A stretch of 64,000 nucleotides of DNA. It comes from Diospyros lotus (Eukaryota; Streptophyta; Magnoliopsida; Ericales; Ebenaceae). The position numbers and the translations under genes were made by a program. A model generated the notes under the pieces. It was not told the origin of the DNA and searched no databases. It saw only the letters and a list, made by a program, of their open reading frames with translations. The stretch covers positions 19,850,616 through 19,914,615 of the forward strand of contig NC_068338.1 in NCBI RefSeq assembly GCF_014633365.1, given 5' to 3'. Below, one piece after another: positions 1 through 12,967 of this stretch. Position 1 is the stretch's first letter, and every line of letters begins with the position of its first letter.

Positions 1-611
1 CAAGTGATTACTTGATGATTCTAAGAGAGGCAGTGACTGAGCGAGAGAGACAGAGACTTATCTGATGATTCTAAGAGGGCGAGGGCGAGAGTGACACAGA
101 CTAAGAGAGGCAGTCTACAGGCAGTGATGTCGAGTGCGACTGAGCTAGCAGCGAGGGCGAGAGCGATTGAGAATAAGTGAGCGAGCGAGGGCGAGGCAAG
201 CGAACGAGGGTGAGCGATGGCGAGGGAGGCAGCAACTCAGCAGCGAGAGCGAGCGAGAGATGGTTAGGGTTTGCAAGGGGGATTTTGGAAGAGAATGAGG
301 TGAGGGGAAGATTAATTTGAGCGGAAGCCCGTGGCCGGGGTATATAAATCATATCCCAAGCGGTTTTAAAAACCGCCGGGGATGGGCCAAAATTACCGAC
401 GGTCAATAAAATCGCCAGTAATGGATTAACATCACTGGCAGTTTTAAAAACTGCTGGGGATGGGTCAACATCACCGACGGTTTTACAAACCGCCTGAGAT
501 TGTGTTAAATCCCCGACGGTTTAGATAACCACCGAAAATTGTGGTGTTTTCTCGACACTTATTCAAATCGCCAGGAAAAGTTCGCCGGCAATATCCCTTC
601 TTCTTGTAGTG
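1..611. mobile_element. CACTA (En/Spm) transposon, one terminal part
   Basis: The segment ends at 611 with the complement of CACTACAAGAAGAAGGG, the signature terminus of CACTA elements. Over roughly 355-600 it carries many subterminal motifs in both orientations built on CCGACGGT, ACCGCC and CGCCAG, which is the usual transposase-binding layout of this superfamily. The 3 bp after the end (ATA, 612-614) would be one copy of the 3-bp target duplication. Positions 1-290 are strongly purine-skewed GAGCGAGGGCGAG-type sequence inside the element. The other terminus and any transposase lie left of the window, so autonomy cannot be judged. Confidence 0.82.
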
Positions 612-3151
612 ATATAGAAAACCATTGGGTTCATGTCTTCTAGACTTAACAACAACCCCCTCAGAAGCAACCATTTCTTTATATTTTAACAAAACCCATT
701 TTAAATTTTTAGAAGGTATACATACACATGCACAACAAATGGCATATAAGGTTCCTCTAACCATATGCATCATAACATGCATTTCACATGAGTACTAGGC
801 TCCTTTTTCCCATGCCATGGATATCATACATGCCATGCGTTATTCCCATCATCATGCACATGAAACCATAACAGAAAAACCCACGTGGCCCCTAAGGCTG
901 CCACTACTATGCATGCATGCATATATTATGAAAGATACTCATCATTCAACTGAATGCCATATCTTTAAAGAATCATTACATAACTCATGCCTTAATTTAC
1001 AAAGCAATGACTTTCTCATGCATCATAACAGCTCAAATAGCCAATCATTCATGCAGATGTATATATGCTCAAATAGTCAACACATCCATGCAGATGTATA
1101 TATATACACACATAAATACCAAAATTTCAATAGCCACTCTTGGCTCAAGAAACGCCTACCGAGTTTATGGCCACCTCACCCGCATCAAGCTCTTATAGGG
1201 TACCCTCTTCCACACACGCAGACTTAGCTGCTGCGTCAAAATAATAATAGTGGCGCAAATTATAATATCAAGCATGCATATACGAATTTTAAGTACATGT
1301 CACATCACGAATGACCACCATAGTACATACAAGCCTTTTACACATAGTGTATACCCATGGCTATATGCATAATACATGCATTCCATTCTTTAAACTATGA
1401 GTGCCCAATAATAATTACCATGCCATGCTTAACGTACCCATCACATACAAAGCATGATCCCCAATGGATGCAACCCATGACCCATCATCATAATGCAAGA
1501 TAAAATAGCACACAATGCCATGCAACACATCCACAACAATGCTATGACAAGTGACAATCACATATCCTCAATTTTTGCCCATTAAAGCTCTTGACTGTTC
1601 CACACAATTCACATTGATTAGATTTTACCACATCAATTAAAGGCAATTATTCATATAATGTTAGTCATGCATCGCGCATGAATTACCATGAACATGCCAA
1701 CCAAGATAATTTCTTCTTAACTTCCCAAATGATTATTATCATGTTTCCTCATGCAACTCAATTACATTTTTATCTCATGAACCCCATGTATATACATATA
1801 TATTCCTTCAACCACATCTTATCATTTTAGAGGATTGAGAGATATCAAAGGAAGTATTTAAAAACACTTTACTTTAACCATCTTACTTGATTTGGATTAA
1901 GAAAATCCTTAACCAACTCAAATCATAACCAAAATATATTATATTATATATCAAATCGAAACCCTCAAAGTCTAATTTATGAATCTTCAAACGAATTTCA
2001 ATTCCAACTTCTACATCAAAAGTTATGGGCAAAATAGCAAAACAAACACAATGGAGTCAAGTCGCGGCCAAGTCAACTCGAGGCAAATTCGAGTCAACTT
2101 GACCTCCTGGATGAGTTGACTTAGCCAAGAACCAAGAAGAAAGGCAAAAAATGAACACCAAACACCCAAAAACTCCCATTCTAGCTTCGTAACCCACAAA
2201 TGTCATTTCATTAATGAAATATGAGATGAAATATACCCCATGGAGACTCTCAAAGAGACCCGAAACCATCTCAAATAGAAAACCCACAAGTTAAGAGGAT
2301 AAATATACAATATTTACAACCAATTGAGAGAAGCCATTATACCGAAAATGATTTCAACACAAAGGAAAAGACAAAATCTTGCATCAAATGACAAAAAGAG
2401 AAAAAGAACCTTGCACAAAATAAAATTTAAGTGCAAGTAGAACTTGCCTTTTGAAGCTTAGACTGAAGAGAAAAAGAAGCCTCTTCCTCCAAGTTGTAAA
2501 TCCCTTCATCTTTGAAGCTTTAATTCATTTAAGCATAATAGAAGAAGAATAAGAAGAAGATGGAAAAAAAATAAGGAGAAGAGGAAGAGAGTCACGAGAG
2601 AAGGAGAAATTTGGAATGAGGAATGGAGAATTAGACAAGGCATGGAGAGGTGAGGGGATGGAGTGGTCTGCCAACCACTCTCCCCTTAGGAAATTACCCT
2701 TTTGCCCTCCCCAACACACACACACAAATATCTCAAGCCCAATTTTGCCATTTTGCTTAATTTTCATTTCTTCTCTTTTCTTTATTCAACCCAATATGCC
2801 AATTACCATTTTACCCTTTTCTTTTTCTTACACAATATATAATACATAAGCCCACTTTAGACATTTTGCACTATTTTATTTCTTTCTCTTTTTTCATTTA
2901 TTTCATTTCACTCATTAATGCATACCATTTTAAACACATGGGCTTAACCCAATTTCAAAACCCCAATTCTTAGAGATGGGCTTATTTTAGCTACCCATAT
3001 ATAATAATAACACTTATAATTTATCCACAAAATTTACTAACATAAATTTGCCACATAAAAATATTTTTCACATTTATTCTAATAGGAAAAAATTTCCAAT
3101 GCTTGAAAATAAAATGCCCATAACATCTAAGCCCACTAACAGGTCGTTACA
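612..3151 (+). repeat. LTR of family A, copy 1 (5' part cut by CACTA)
   Basis: This is the 3' part of a long LTR whose family recurs at 5053, 37652, 45060 and 62559. The end reads GGTCGTTACA (to 3151). Around 1150-1260 it shares a landmark with the other copies: a 'GCCTACCGAG..TTATGGCCACCTCACCCGC' type stretch followed by an 'AAAATAATA' run. The CACTA end at 611 interrupts it. The LTR start TGTARYGGCCCAC seen in sister copies would be expected to its left. No coding sequence is present. By its TGTAACGG...CGTTACA type ends it is probably Ty3/gypsy; that is inference. Confidence 0.6.
2056..2120. promoter_or_regulatory. Short array of GTCAAC/GTTGAC palindromic motifs
   Basis: GTCAAG 2056, GTCAAC 2072, GTCAAC 2093 and GTTGAC 2115 are spaced 16, 21 and 22 bp. 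TTGACC is at 2099. Four of these contain the WRKY W-box core TTGACY on one strand. The array sits about 1 kb before the LTR end, as the larger array does in the sister LTR at 45060. Confidence 0.45.
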
Positions 3152-5052
3152 TTATTTGTGGTAATTTTATTTTAACTTAGATTCGACCTAGATTGTGTTA
3201 TGTATTAAACTCTGATTACCTGTCTTAATTTTTTTTTTATTGTGTAATGTTAAACAAGTAAAAAAGAAATTTTGGAAAACTTTTAGGTCAAAGTGTAATT
3301 ATTAAAAATTTCAAATTCCTGATGATATATCGCTATTGGAAAACGAGATGTTACATATCTACTATACAAGTAACTTTCACTAACTTTACGCTCACCTCTC
3401 TCTTTGACATTTTTTAGGCGAGTAGGATTAATAAGGCTAGATGTGGACTCAATTTTGGGATTTCTAGTAGACTCAATTGGGATAGTTTAGTTTTCAGTTA
3501 TTGTTAGTTATTCGATTATATAAACTTTGAGGATGCTAGTGGTTTTATTTTGTTTATTTCTTCTATAAGACTTTGGATTATTATTATTTCTTGTTGGTAA
3601 TAATATGGAAAGATTTTTAGGCTTCATGAACTATAAGTTTTGGTTTAGAGTTCAAAGTCAATTATTAGGGATGGCAAATTGTACTAACTTTGTGGGTCCT
3701 TGCTTGAACCCACCCCAGTTAAAGTAGATTTTCCTCAATCAATTTAGGTTTTATTTTGGGTTCAAGGAAAACCTAAAATGCAAAAACTAGGTTTGAGACA
3801 AGGGTGGGGATATCACTCACTGCCTTGAACTCAAACCACAACCTAGTTCCGAAAGCCAAACATATATATATATATATATATATTAGCATTTCATGTTAGT
3901 ATTTATATTTTAACTTATAAATAAGTTATTAAACTTGTAAATGATCAAAATACATTTAAAATTTTAATTTCACAATATTAAATTTTTGGATGTTTTAATT
4001 TTAATTACAAATATCTTAAGCATATATTGTAAATTCTTCATATTTGAGACACGAATGGTGATACCGAAGGCAATATATGAGCAATCAGAAACTGATTCTG
4101 ATTCTTGTATATCCTTATTGGGTTTTATGTCTATTTATAGATATTACAAAGATATAAATATGTATAGACATATCTCTTTAAAATTCAAACGTGTAGGAAT
4201 TTGAATTAATTTCAATCACTTATCTGATCATCTTATTAAAATTCAAATGTAGTTGAATTTGAATCAAAGTTAGAATTCAAATTCTAACTACTTATCTTAT
4301 CACTAAGAAATTTATTGCAATATAACCACAATTCTAACAATACCCCTACTAAGTCTCTCGTACTTAAAAAAATTCATTTCCCTTGTTTTTCTCTTTTATG
4401 AATACATTCTCCAACCATTAGTTTATTTATTTGATCCTCAAAATAATTATTAACCACTAATGGTAAGTATATATTTCTTGTTCAACAACATGTTAATATC
4501 ACATATTTAATCTCATTATCAAAAATAACAAAACAAACCCCCAAGTTTGGTTTAATGAAAATATTCATTAGGCTCAACAGACAACTACCGACTTGATGAT
4601 TGATACATCCCTTCTCTTTGTCCTCCCTTTCCTCTTTCTTCCTTTGACCTTAGCAAACCATGGCGTACCAATGATCCCTAACCATCCAATTGATTGGTTT
4701 ACTCATTGTAAGACTTTTCTTTTTACATATATTTTTCACATTTTATTCTAACCCAAAAATTATCCAAATTTATTTAATTATTCTCATTATGGAAAATAAA
4801 ATTACTAGTCATTACATCCTTCCCCCCCCCCCCCTCCCTCTTAAAAAGTTTTGTTCTCAAAATTCAAGGTAAGTTGTATTATAAATTATCAAAATTTCAA
4901 TTTATACATTCATCTTTAGTTACATCTCACGCCCATCGTGAGCTACACTTCAAGAACGCATTCAATTTCTTTCCTATACTTCATTCGTGTGCGACACATT
5001 ACATTCACCACATGCCTTCAACTATTCTTTTCATAATACTTATATCTCTATC
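3152..5052. other. AT-rich intergenic stretch, no gene recognised
   Basis: No conserved coding sequence is visible. It contains an (AT)n tract near 3861-3882, an A/T-rich region with several copies of AATTCAAATTYNAAC-like inverted words at 4180-4290, and a C homopolymer near 4823-4835. It may be degraded transposon sequence between two LTRs of one family, but no primer-binding site or protein domain supports that. Confidence 0.5.
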
Positions 5053-6399
5053 TGTAAGGGCTCACTCTCGAATATTTTCACTAACATAGAATATTCAAAA
5101 GGAGATCATCACAGAGATGATATAGAACAAACCATAAATAAACAGACAACTCATATCATTACTAGCAGTGGAAACTAAATTAAAGTTCAATTACACTTCC
5201 AATAGCTCAAGAGTTCGTGCTCGATGGCCATACAAAATAGATAAGAGACTCTAATGTTAACTAACAAAATAAATTCATTTCATTACAAGCCTCTCCAACT
5301 ACAAATCAAGATCTTTAAGTTAGGATGCGTCTCCGTACACCATTATCCATGGGCCTTAGTCCCACTAAACTCACCCCCAATAATAGTTTTCCCTTTACCT
5401 GGAATGGCAAAGAAGATCAAGTGAGCCACAAGACTCAGCAAGTTCGAGAAATAAAAAACAATGTATAGGATCCATGAAACATAGTGACACCAAACAGAGT
5501 AATCAAGGACTCAACAGTTATTTACAAGATTCGTAACTTATGACTTGATCAACTCCAAGTCAAGTGCATTATGCCACAAATATCACCATGCAATTATGCA
5601 TATAAATTTTAATGTCAGTATCAAATCTCGTAGGCTCGCAAACCATCAATCAACACATGCCAAAGTGTATCATGTTAATAAAAACTCACAAATAATATGA
5701 GGCCAACCTGTTGGGCTATGACCACCTCATCCCGTGCTAGGTGATCTAGGGTACCATTTTCCCTCTGCGCAAAATAATAGGTACGCAAAATTTAATAATA
5801 ATGGTATATATATCATATTTTGACATGCCATTTATGAAATCACACAAGGTTACCAACCTTGATGCTGTGCTCTCAAATGCATAAATAAGTATCCACATGG
5901 TTTAATATCACATGTTGATGACAAGGACATCTCTACAAAAAGTCTCAAATTTGTTATTAGAGTTCCCATGCAACTAAAAGGACCATGCACATCAAGCACA
6001 TTAGCTCTATCAATATTTACACACAGTGGTATTTAATTTACTGGCCATATTCTAATGACTATTTAGAAGAAAATGCAAAGAAAATTTTGATATGAATTCT
6101 CATAAATTCGAACATATTTGAAAATCATTTAAATAGATAAATTATGCCCGTGACAATATACAATGGGTGTGTGTGTGCTTAACATGTGTATATATATATA
6201 TTATTTGGGTGCCTTTAATTTACAATGGGTCTACATACTTATTAGCATATAAGGCCATTAAAACAAAACAAAGGCTTATACAGAGTCATTCGGTGCAAGA
6301 GGATTTATATTATTTAAAGATTATTAAAATCAAACATTGTACATGTAATAAACATATACACTGCTCGATCAGGGGGGTTTCATACGGGATAACAGCGAT

Positions 6400-6905
6400 T
6401 AAGAGAGAGAAAGATAGAGAGAATATGTGTGTGTGTGGGTCGAACAGGCCTTCAATGGCTCCCAGCCTTGACCGAAAGGCCCTTTTTAAAACAGCGAGAG
6501 AAGGCTCCCATTCGAAGCCCCTCTGCTACGTATATATAAATATATATATGTGTGTACAGTTATATAAGTGGGTCAACCGAGAAGAATCTGGGCATTCGAA
6601 ACAGGGTGCTATATATATATAAGATTCGCATAAGGCATGAGGAATTCGAACAACAGCGAGGGAGAGAAAGAGTTTTGTTAATCGTTTATACATATAGGTA
6701 TATATATATGTGTGTGTGTATGTATGTAAGTGGGTCAGCTGAACAGAAACAGGGCATTCGAAGGAAGCTGATCGGGTATGTATATATATATAAATATATA
6801 TGTAGGTCACTCGATTGGAACAACAATGAAGCTGATTGTATATATATATATATATATAGGTGAGTCGCTCGGCTAGAACAGTAATGGAGCTGAGCGACCC
6901 ACCTA
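6400..6905 (+). repeat. Degenerate minisatellite with TA/TG tracts
   Basis: About five diverged units, each made of a (TA)n or (TG)n run followed by GTGGGTCRAC-like sequence, a 'GAACAG' word and a GGGCATTCGAA- or AGCTGA-like tail. Starts of the GGTC words lie near 6437, 6571, 6732, 6805 and 6862. It lies inside LTR copy 2. Open reading frames here come only from the repeat. Confidence 0.55.
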
Positions 6906-7557
6906 TATATATAACTTAGTTGCTACGGATACAATGAACGAAGGTTTGCATCCTTACCTACCAAGATGCCATTCACTAGAAAGAAATAGGGGCAATCCGA
7001 GTCCCCACTGCAAACTCAATAAAAATTATGTATATGTAATTTACTAACAGAGAGCTTACAGCATGCTAAAGAGGCTGGGCTAAAAACTTGCAGAATGTAA
7101 CAAAGGTTGAGTAAGAAACTTGTATTTGAATAAAAACGGGTAAGAGAACTTGCTTGAAGATGTTCCAACAGAAGAATTTGAAACTCCCTCGATGAGCTCC
7201 AGTCGCCAACAGCAAAACAGATGAAGAAAAAGAAAGTGGTAAAATAGAATAAGAACACGGAGAATGAGGAGGCTATGTAGCAATTGGAGAAGAAGAATGA
7301 AAGCGATGAAAATAGAATCAAGAAAGCAAATCACTACAAAAAGGGAACATAATAAGAGGATAGGTGTACCAAAGGATCAGGGGGAAAGTGGTTGCAGGGT
7401 TTGCATGCCTATTCGCGCGAAAAGACCAATTCGCCCTTGCTCACGCAACAAACAACACTCTAGCTACCCATTTCAATTTTTTATTATTATTTCTTTTTTT
7501 TTCTTTTTCTTTTTATTCTCACAAAAAAAATAATAAATCCCATTACCTTTGGGCCTA

Positions 7558-8523
7558 GGGAAATTTGCAAAAATAGGACTGCCGGCGAAGAACTTTGTAA
7601 AAATAGGACTCTTAATTTTTTTTTGCAAAACTAAGACTTTTGAGAGTTGAATGGACTAAAATGCCCCCGATTTAAATAAGCTTACGATCCCCTTCGTCTT
7701 CTTCCTCTCGCACGCACATCCCCAATCTCCCCGCCGATCAGAACATCTATCTCGCTTGTCCTCTGTTCTAAGCATCTAAGGTTGCTGCTTCTTCGTCGGT
7801 CTTCGCCTTCAAAGCCATTGTAGGTAATTTAAGAATATCTGATATTTGTTAAAGATATCGATTAACAAATACCGATATCGGTAATCGATATCTGTTACCG
7901 ATATCTGTTAAAGATATCCTTAACAGCTATCGGTTACCGATATCAGTATCTGTTACCGATATCCTTAACAGATATCCTTAACAAATATCAGATATCCTTA
8001 ACACTTATCTGTTAAAGATATCTGTCATGACCACGACAAGAAACTAAAACAGTTGTAGTGAATATATCAGTCACGACCACAATCAACGATGTCATGGCCC
8101 TACTGCAATCGTTTTTCTCATTTTCTTGTACATGGCCGCCATTTGTCTCTTTCCTCTCCCATCAACGCAAATACACACAGTACATGTATAATATATGATA
8201 CATAATAGAGAGAGAATGAGAGAGACCCACATCTCTTGAATCATAAATAATATATACACATATATTTAAGTTACAGAGAATGGTAAAAGAACAAAAAAAT
8301 GATAGATGAATATATATATATATGTACCTTATATATAGAGTAATAGAGAGAGAAGGAAAAAGATCTATTGAAAAAGAAGAAGACGAAGGGGATCGTAGGT
8401 TGATTTAAATCGGGGGCATTTTAGTCAATTCAACTCTCAAAAGTCCTAGTTTTGCAAAAAAAAAATTAAGAGTGCTATTTTTGCAAAGTTCTTTATCGGT
8501 CGTCCTATTTTTGCAAATTTCCC
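7558..8523. mobile_element. Mutator-like element (MULE), non-autonomous
   Basis: Terminal inverted repeats of about 147 bp (7558-7704 and 8376-8523) are roughly 90% identical by eye. Both begin GGGAAATTTGCAAAAATAGG and end near a CGAAGGGGATCGTA word. The flanks are TTGGGCCTA (7549-7557) and TTGGGCTTA (8524-8532), a 9-bp target duplication with one mismatch. Long TIRs plus 9-bp duplications are diagnostic of Mutator-type insertions. The 670-bp interior has no transposase. It holds a pyrimidine-rich stretch (7705-7825) that could be a captured leader sequence and a striking GATATC array. Confidence 0.88.
7840..8025. repeat. GATATC palindrome array on a 13-bp lattice
   Basis: Ten GATATC hexamers start at 7854, 7874, 7887, 7900, 7913, 7939, 7958, 7971, 7991 and 8017. 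The spacings are 13, 19-20 or 26 bp. The linkers are CTTAACA, TGTTACC or TGTTAAA, so both strands read almost alike. It is the interior of the MULE at 7558-8523. Confidence 0.8.
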
Positions 8524-8608
8524 TTGGGCTTAAGCCCAACCCAAAAATTATATAACCCACCTGATAAACTCATGAACTCATTAACTAATTTAATTGTGGC
8601 CTATTACA

Positions 8609-11600
8609 TTATTTCTAAATTCCTTAAAAATTTAGACCCTTACACTTATTTCCCGATCACATGAACCATAAAATAAAATTGTTAATCTAAAATTATTTTT
8701 ACGCCCTCAAAAAAATTTATCATTAAATATTAAAATACTTAGATTCACATTTAAAATGCCATTAAACTAACGTTAAGTATTAAAACATCTAAATACACTT
8801 TAGAGTCGTTAGATCATCAAGTGTCTTAATACCTCTTCCGTATTCCATAACTATCTTTATCATCCATCAGTCCTATGTGGTCTATCTTCCTTCAACCTAC
8901 CTTACAAGGCAAGTTTGGTCCAATAATCCACTCTTGATAGTTTTCAACACCACGTGTGTGCTCTCAGAGCTCACAACCTATCTTCAAATGTATAGCATTT
9001 CTCATTTCATACCTTGAATATAATAACTTGTCATCAATTGCTATAAAATTATCCTCAAAAGTGTTCGATTCACATTTTCATGTAATATATTACTATCAAA
9101 TAATAAATTGCTTAGATAGAATTAGCTCTTAGTTTGGTATAATTAAATTCTATGAAAAATAAAAAAAAATGAAAGAAAAAAGTGACAAATTTAAGATATT
9201 TTTTCCAAAATTAATATTTTTTAAAAAAAATTACATGTATTATATTGAAAATAAGATATTTATATGAAAAAGTCTTCAGTTAGCAATAGTTGTTTGGGTG
9301 TCAAAAAATGAAAAAGAAAACAATATTTTTTAAATAAAAATGTTTTTCCTCAAAATGTTAAACATTCACTAACAAAGCTCTATACTTTTATTAAAAACTC
9401 ACACACACGTATGAATAGAAGAACATAGTCAAATTTTCTATTATATGATTTTCTTACATAAATATTTTATACAAACATAAGATAAAATCATATTTTTATA
9501 TATGTTTATTTGACATATAATATTTGTCACTTTCACAAATTTTTCAAAATTCTACTTTGAATTCTTAATCAAGATAGAACTATTGGTCCACGGCAATTTT
9601 TTTATTAATTAATACAAGTGAAGTAAACTCACTTTGAGACCACCAATATAAACTTTAATAATCTCATCACTACTATAGAAAAATTAGAAAATCATTAGTC
9701 GATTCCTTTTCGTTCAAAACTATTTCGTTGACTATTCATTACAAACTCTCTCCTCTAGTTTGAGAAATTATAGTTATCTCCAACACCCTCGTTACTTAAA
9801 AAATGACAATTAAGTATTCTAAAACGATAAAAATGACCTATTTAAATCTTTCTTTCAATCTTTTTCCCCTTTATCTCTTTTATCTCATTCTCTAACGATG
9901 TTCTCTTCTTTTCTTTTTTTGCTTTGTTTTTTGAGTTGATTTTATGATTCACAAACCCTAAAATCAATCATTAGATTCATCATAAAATTTAAATTTAGGG
10001 ATTTGAAATGAATCCTAGAAGCAATTCGAGGTTCAAGACAAACCTTAGAATAATTCAAAATGATCTCGGCGTTCTCGATGAACCCTCAAATTGTTCTAGG
10101 GTTCTTTTTCGACAATATCGTTTTTTTAATATATTGTATTTTGTTTCTCTCTCATTGCTCATTTTCTCTTATTTCTTTTTTCAATTTGAAAAATTCTAGG
10201 TTCTTTAATTTCAAAAACCTTATTTTTGGTCTTTCATTATTGAACTCTAACCATTAATGGTACTTTCTTTTTTCTTTTCTTTTTTTAAATTTTAAAGCAG
10301 AGATTATTGATAAATCTAGGAAATGGAGAAGAGATAGAAATTTGTAAACATAAATAATAATTTTACATCTATTTTTCATGAGAAAGGAAATTCTTGTAAT
10401 TTCTTAAATTAGAGAGGAAGTGCCTATAATTATACTAAATTTTAGAGGTAATTAGTGTAATTTACCTAAAATTAAATTTTGAAAGGGAAAATCAAACGGA
10501 TAAGCTCAACCAAGCTTTCGCACGCATCATTTGTCACCTTCCTGGCTTTTTGGTCAACAAATAAACAACGACATGCATGCTTATCTGCATCCCACGTGTC
10601 CGTCCGCCCTAACTTCCCCAAGGCTAATTTAGTACATTCACTTTTTTTATATTATTTAAATACTTTTATTAATTGATAAAATATTTTTAAAATATAATAT
10701 ATTTATCACAATCTTATAAAAATAACATATAATACATACAGATAATCTTAAACAAATTATACATGAAATTTTGTTAATAAAATATTTTCCTAAGATACCC
10801 TTTATGTATATTGTTTAAAGAAATAAAATTAACTATAATAACAAAATTTGAATTCGTGACTTTTAAATAGTAAATAATTATGAGATATAATAAAACAAAA
10901 TATGTGGTCGTAAATTTTGCAAAATAATTATTATTTGCTAAGGGCTTCTTTGAATCAGTTTTCATCTTCCACTTTTATGTTAGTAAATTTTTAAGATAAA
11001 TTTTACACATCACCCTTGAATTTTAGTGAAAAGTCACGGATCATCCCTATTTTTTCATTATATGTTTGAACAATTTATTCTTTCTTTTTTCTTTTTCTTT
11101 TTTTTTTCCTCGCATATTTCTCTTTCATTTTTCATTATTTTTCTTTTTTTTTTTCTGGCGACCCTCAAGTCATCTACTCCATTCTTCTTTTCTGGCCGTC
11201 AATTAGCAACTATCAAGTGATCTCTCCCTTTTCTCTCTCTATTTCTCTCCACCCGAATCCCCATCACAATGAATAGGTTTCTAGAGAAACCCATTGTTCT
11301 TCAAAGAGAAGGTTTTTGATAATTTGAAATTGAACAAAAAAGGTTTAATTTTCTTTTCAAAATTAAACACATTCACACATAGATAAACCCTATTGTCAAT
11401 TCGTGAGTTGATGGTGGAGATGGCGACAAGTTCTCAATTTTAACAATAAATATTTCTTTCTCTCTCTCTATATATAGTAATTTTTGCAATTGATAAGAGT
11501 TTTATTGAAAACTCCATCTATCTAATAGAGTTTCTAATCATGATTAATGGGGTTTCAAATGAAATCCTGTCACTCACACAAAAACGTCTCTCTCATTTTT

Positions 11601-12967
11601 TCTCGATTTATAGAGAAATGAATTATTTCTTTATCTCTCTCTCTTTTAAATAAATGTCATCGTCGACGATGGATTTTCTAGAAGAACCCATTGGTTGACC
11701 ACAATTTTTTTTTAATTTTTGTATAATTATATTGGAGAGACTTTTGGAGGTGTATTTTAAAGATTTTAATAAAAATAAAAATTGTTATTTAACGATAAAA
11801 AATTTAATGGTACATTATATAGACTAGGTTTGTTTGAATTAGACACACTATTGACAAAAGTTTTTGGAGTTAGACAAATTCAAAAGACTTATAAGAGTTG
11901 TCAATGTGTAAAAAACTAATCGACCATAAATGAAGTTAGAAAAATTACAAAATGAAAAAAAAAATCCATCGCGTCTAAATTGAGGGGCAAAATGTCCATT
12001 TCACCCCTAAATGTGGACGCCATAACGACTCCCAAATAAAAAGGATTAACACAAAAATAATTATTTTATTAAACAACATATCTAGTTTGAAATTAAAAAT
12101 TATCTTAAAAATTAACTTATAATTAGTCTAGCTTGGGACTTCCCTAGCTAGGATTAACATTTATTTAGACTAATTATAAGCTATCATAACGCCTGCCATC
12201 TCCCTTCAAAATTTTTCTTTCTAGGTCCTTTATGTAATTTTAGGTTTAAGGAAATTCAAGTACGGGTGGCGAGTTATGATTGGTCGGTTGTAAATTTTAT
12301 TCGAGTAGCAAGATGTAGGGAAACACTACCATAGAAGTTATCCACTTCTATTTTCAAATGTCACGTGTTAGTCTGCTCATCACAACCAAATAGCGGCTTT
12401 CTCGAGTGGGGCCAACGTGAGCACCGCAATTGCCATGTAAACCGGAAGTTGCCCTCCATTACTCCTACTTGTATTAGCCCACATGAAATAGAAGGCTAAA
12501 TTGTAACTAGGCCTTGTAATTTAGGTTATTTGTAAGAAAATCCTTAATATTTTAAAAATATCTTTGAAAGTCTTTCTGATTTTTTTTCCCTTTTCTTTTT
12601 ACAAAAACCCCCTCTGTCAAGTCAAAATATCTCATTGGATTAAACGAGAAAATCGCAAAAGCATCTACGGGTTTATATTAAGACATATCTTGAGCATCGC
12701 AATGTAAAAAAACACAAAAAAAAAAAACTAAACACTCTAACAAAGAAATCCTTCAAAAATATAATGCAAAATAAAACTATACAACTACATGCAAGAGTAA
12801 GATTAAGTCTTTAAAATCAACATTGATCAGCCTCATTCCCAAAGGTCCAAAATAACACTTCCCTAAGCATTAGAACAACATTGGACTCCAAAGTTATCAA
12901 TGGTGCTAACAAAGACTTCTTATGATTTACTTTAATTTAAAAAAAACAATTTATTTAGACTATTACC
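8609..12967. other. AT-rich intergenic region without recognisable genes
   Basis: I see no conserved protein segment in any frame; the open frames are short and low in complexity (poly-F/L/S from T-rich runs). Sub-parts look like decayed repeats: 11240-11700 has two 'AGAA(A)CCCATTG' words in similar contexts, and long T or A runs are common. A functional promoter or RNA gene cannot be excluded, but nothing supports one. Confidence 0.5.

Larger units (their letters stand above)
5053..8608 (+). repeat. LTR of family A, copy 2, with nested MULE
   Basis: The start TGTAAGGGCTCACTCTCG aligns with the TGTAGTGGCCCACTCCCG start of the copy at 45060, followed in both by a CATAG..AT region and a 'TCATCAC...GATATAGAACAA' block. 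A second landmark (GAGCCACAAGACTCAGCAAG, 5424-5443) and a third (5705-5790, 'GGCTATGACCACCTCA') are shared with the other copies. The 3' end is degenerate (CTATTACA, to 8608). A 966-bp Mutator-like element at 7558-8523 interrupts it. I found no 5-bp target duplication. Confidence 0.5.

Noticed and set aside
6167..6863. Frames of 94-151 codons as small genes
   Set aside because: They translate TA/TG tracts and minisatellite (IYIYIY runs) within an LTR.
7332..7348. CACTACAAAAAGGGAAC as a second CACTA terminus
   Set aside because: No paired end, no subterminal repeats and no 3-bp duplication; a chance match is likely.
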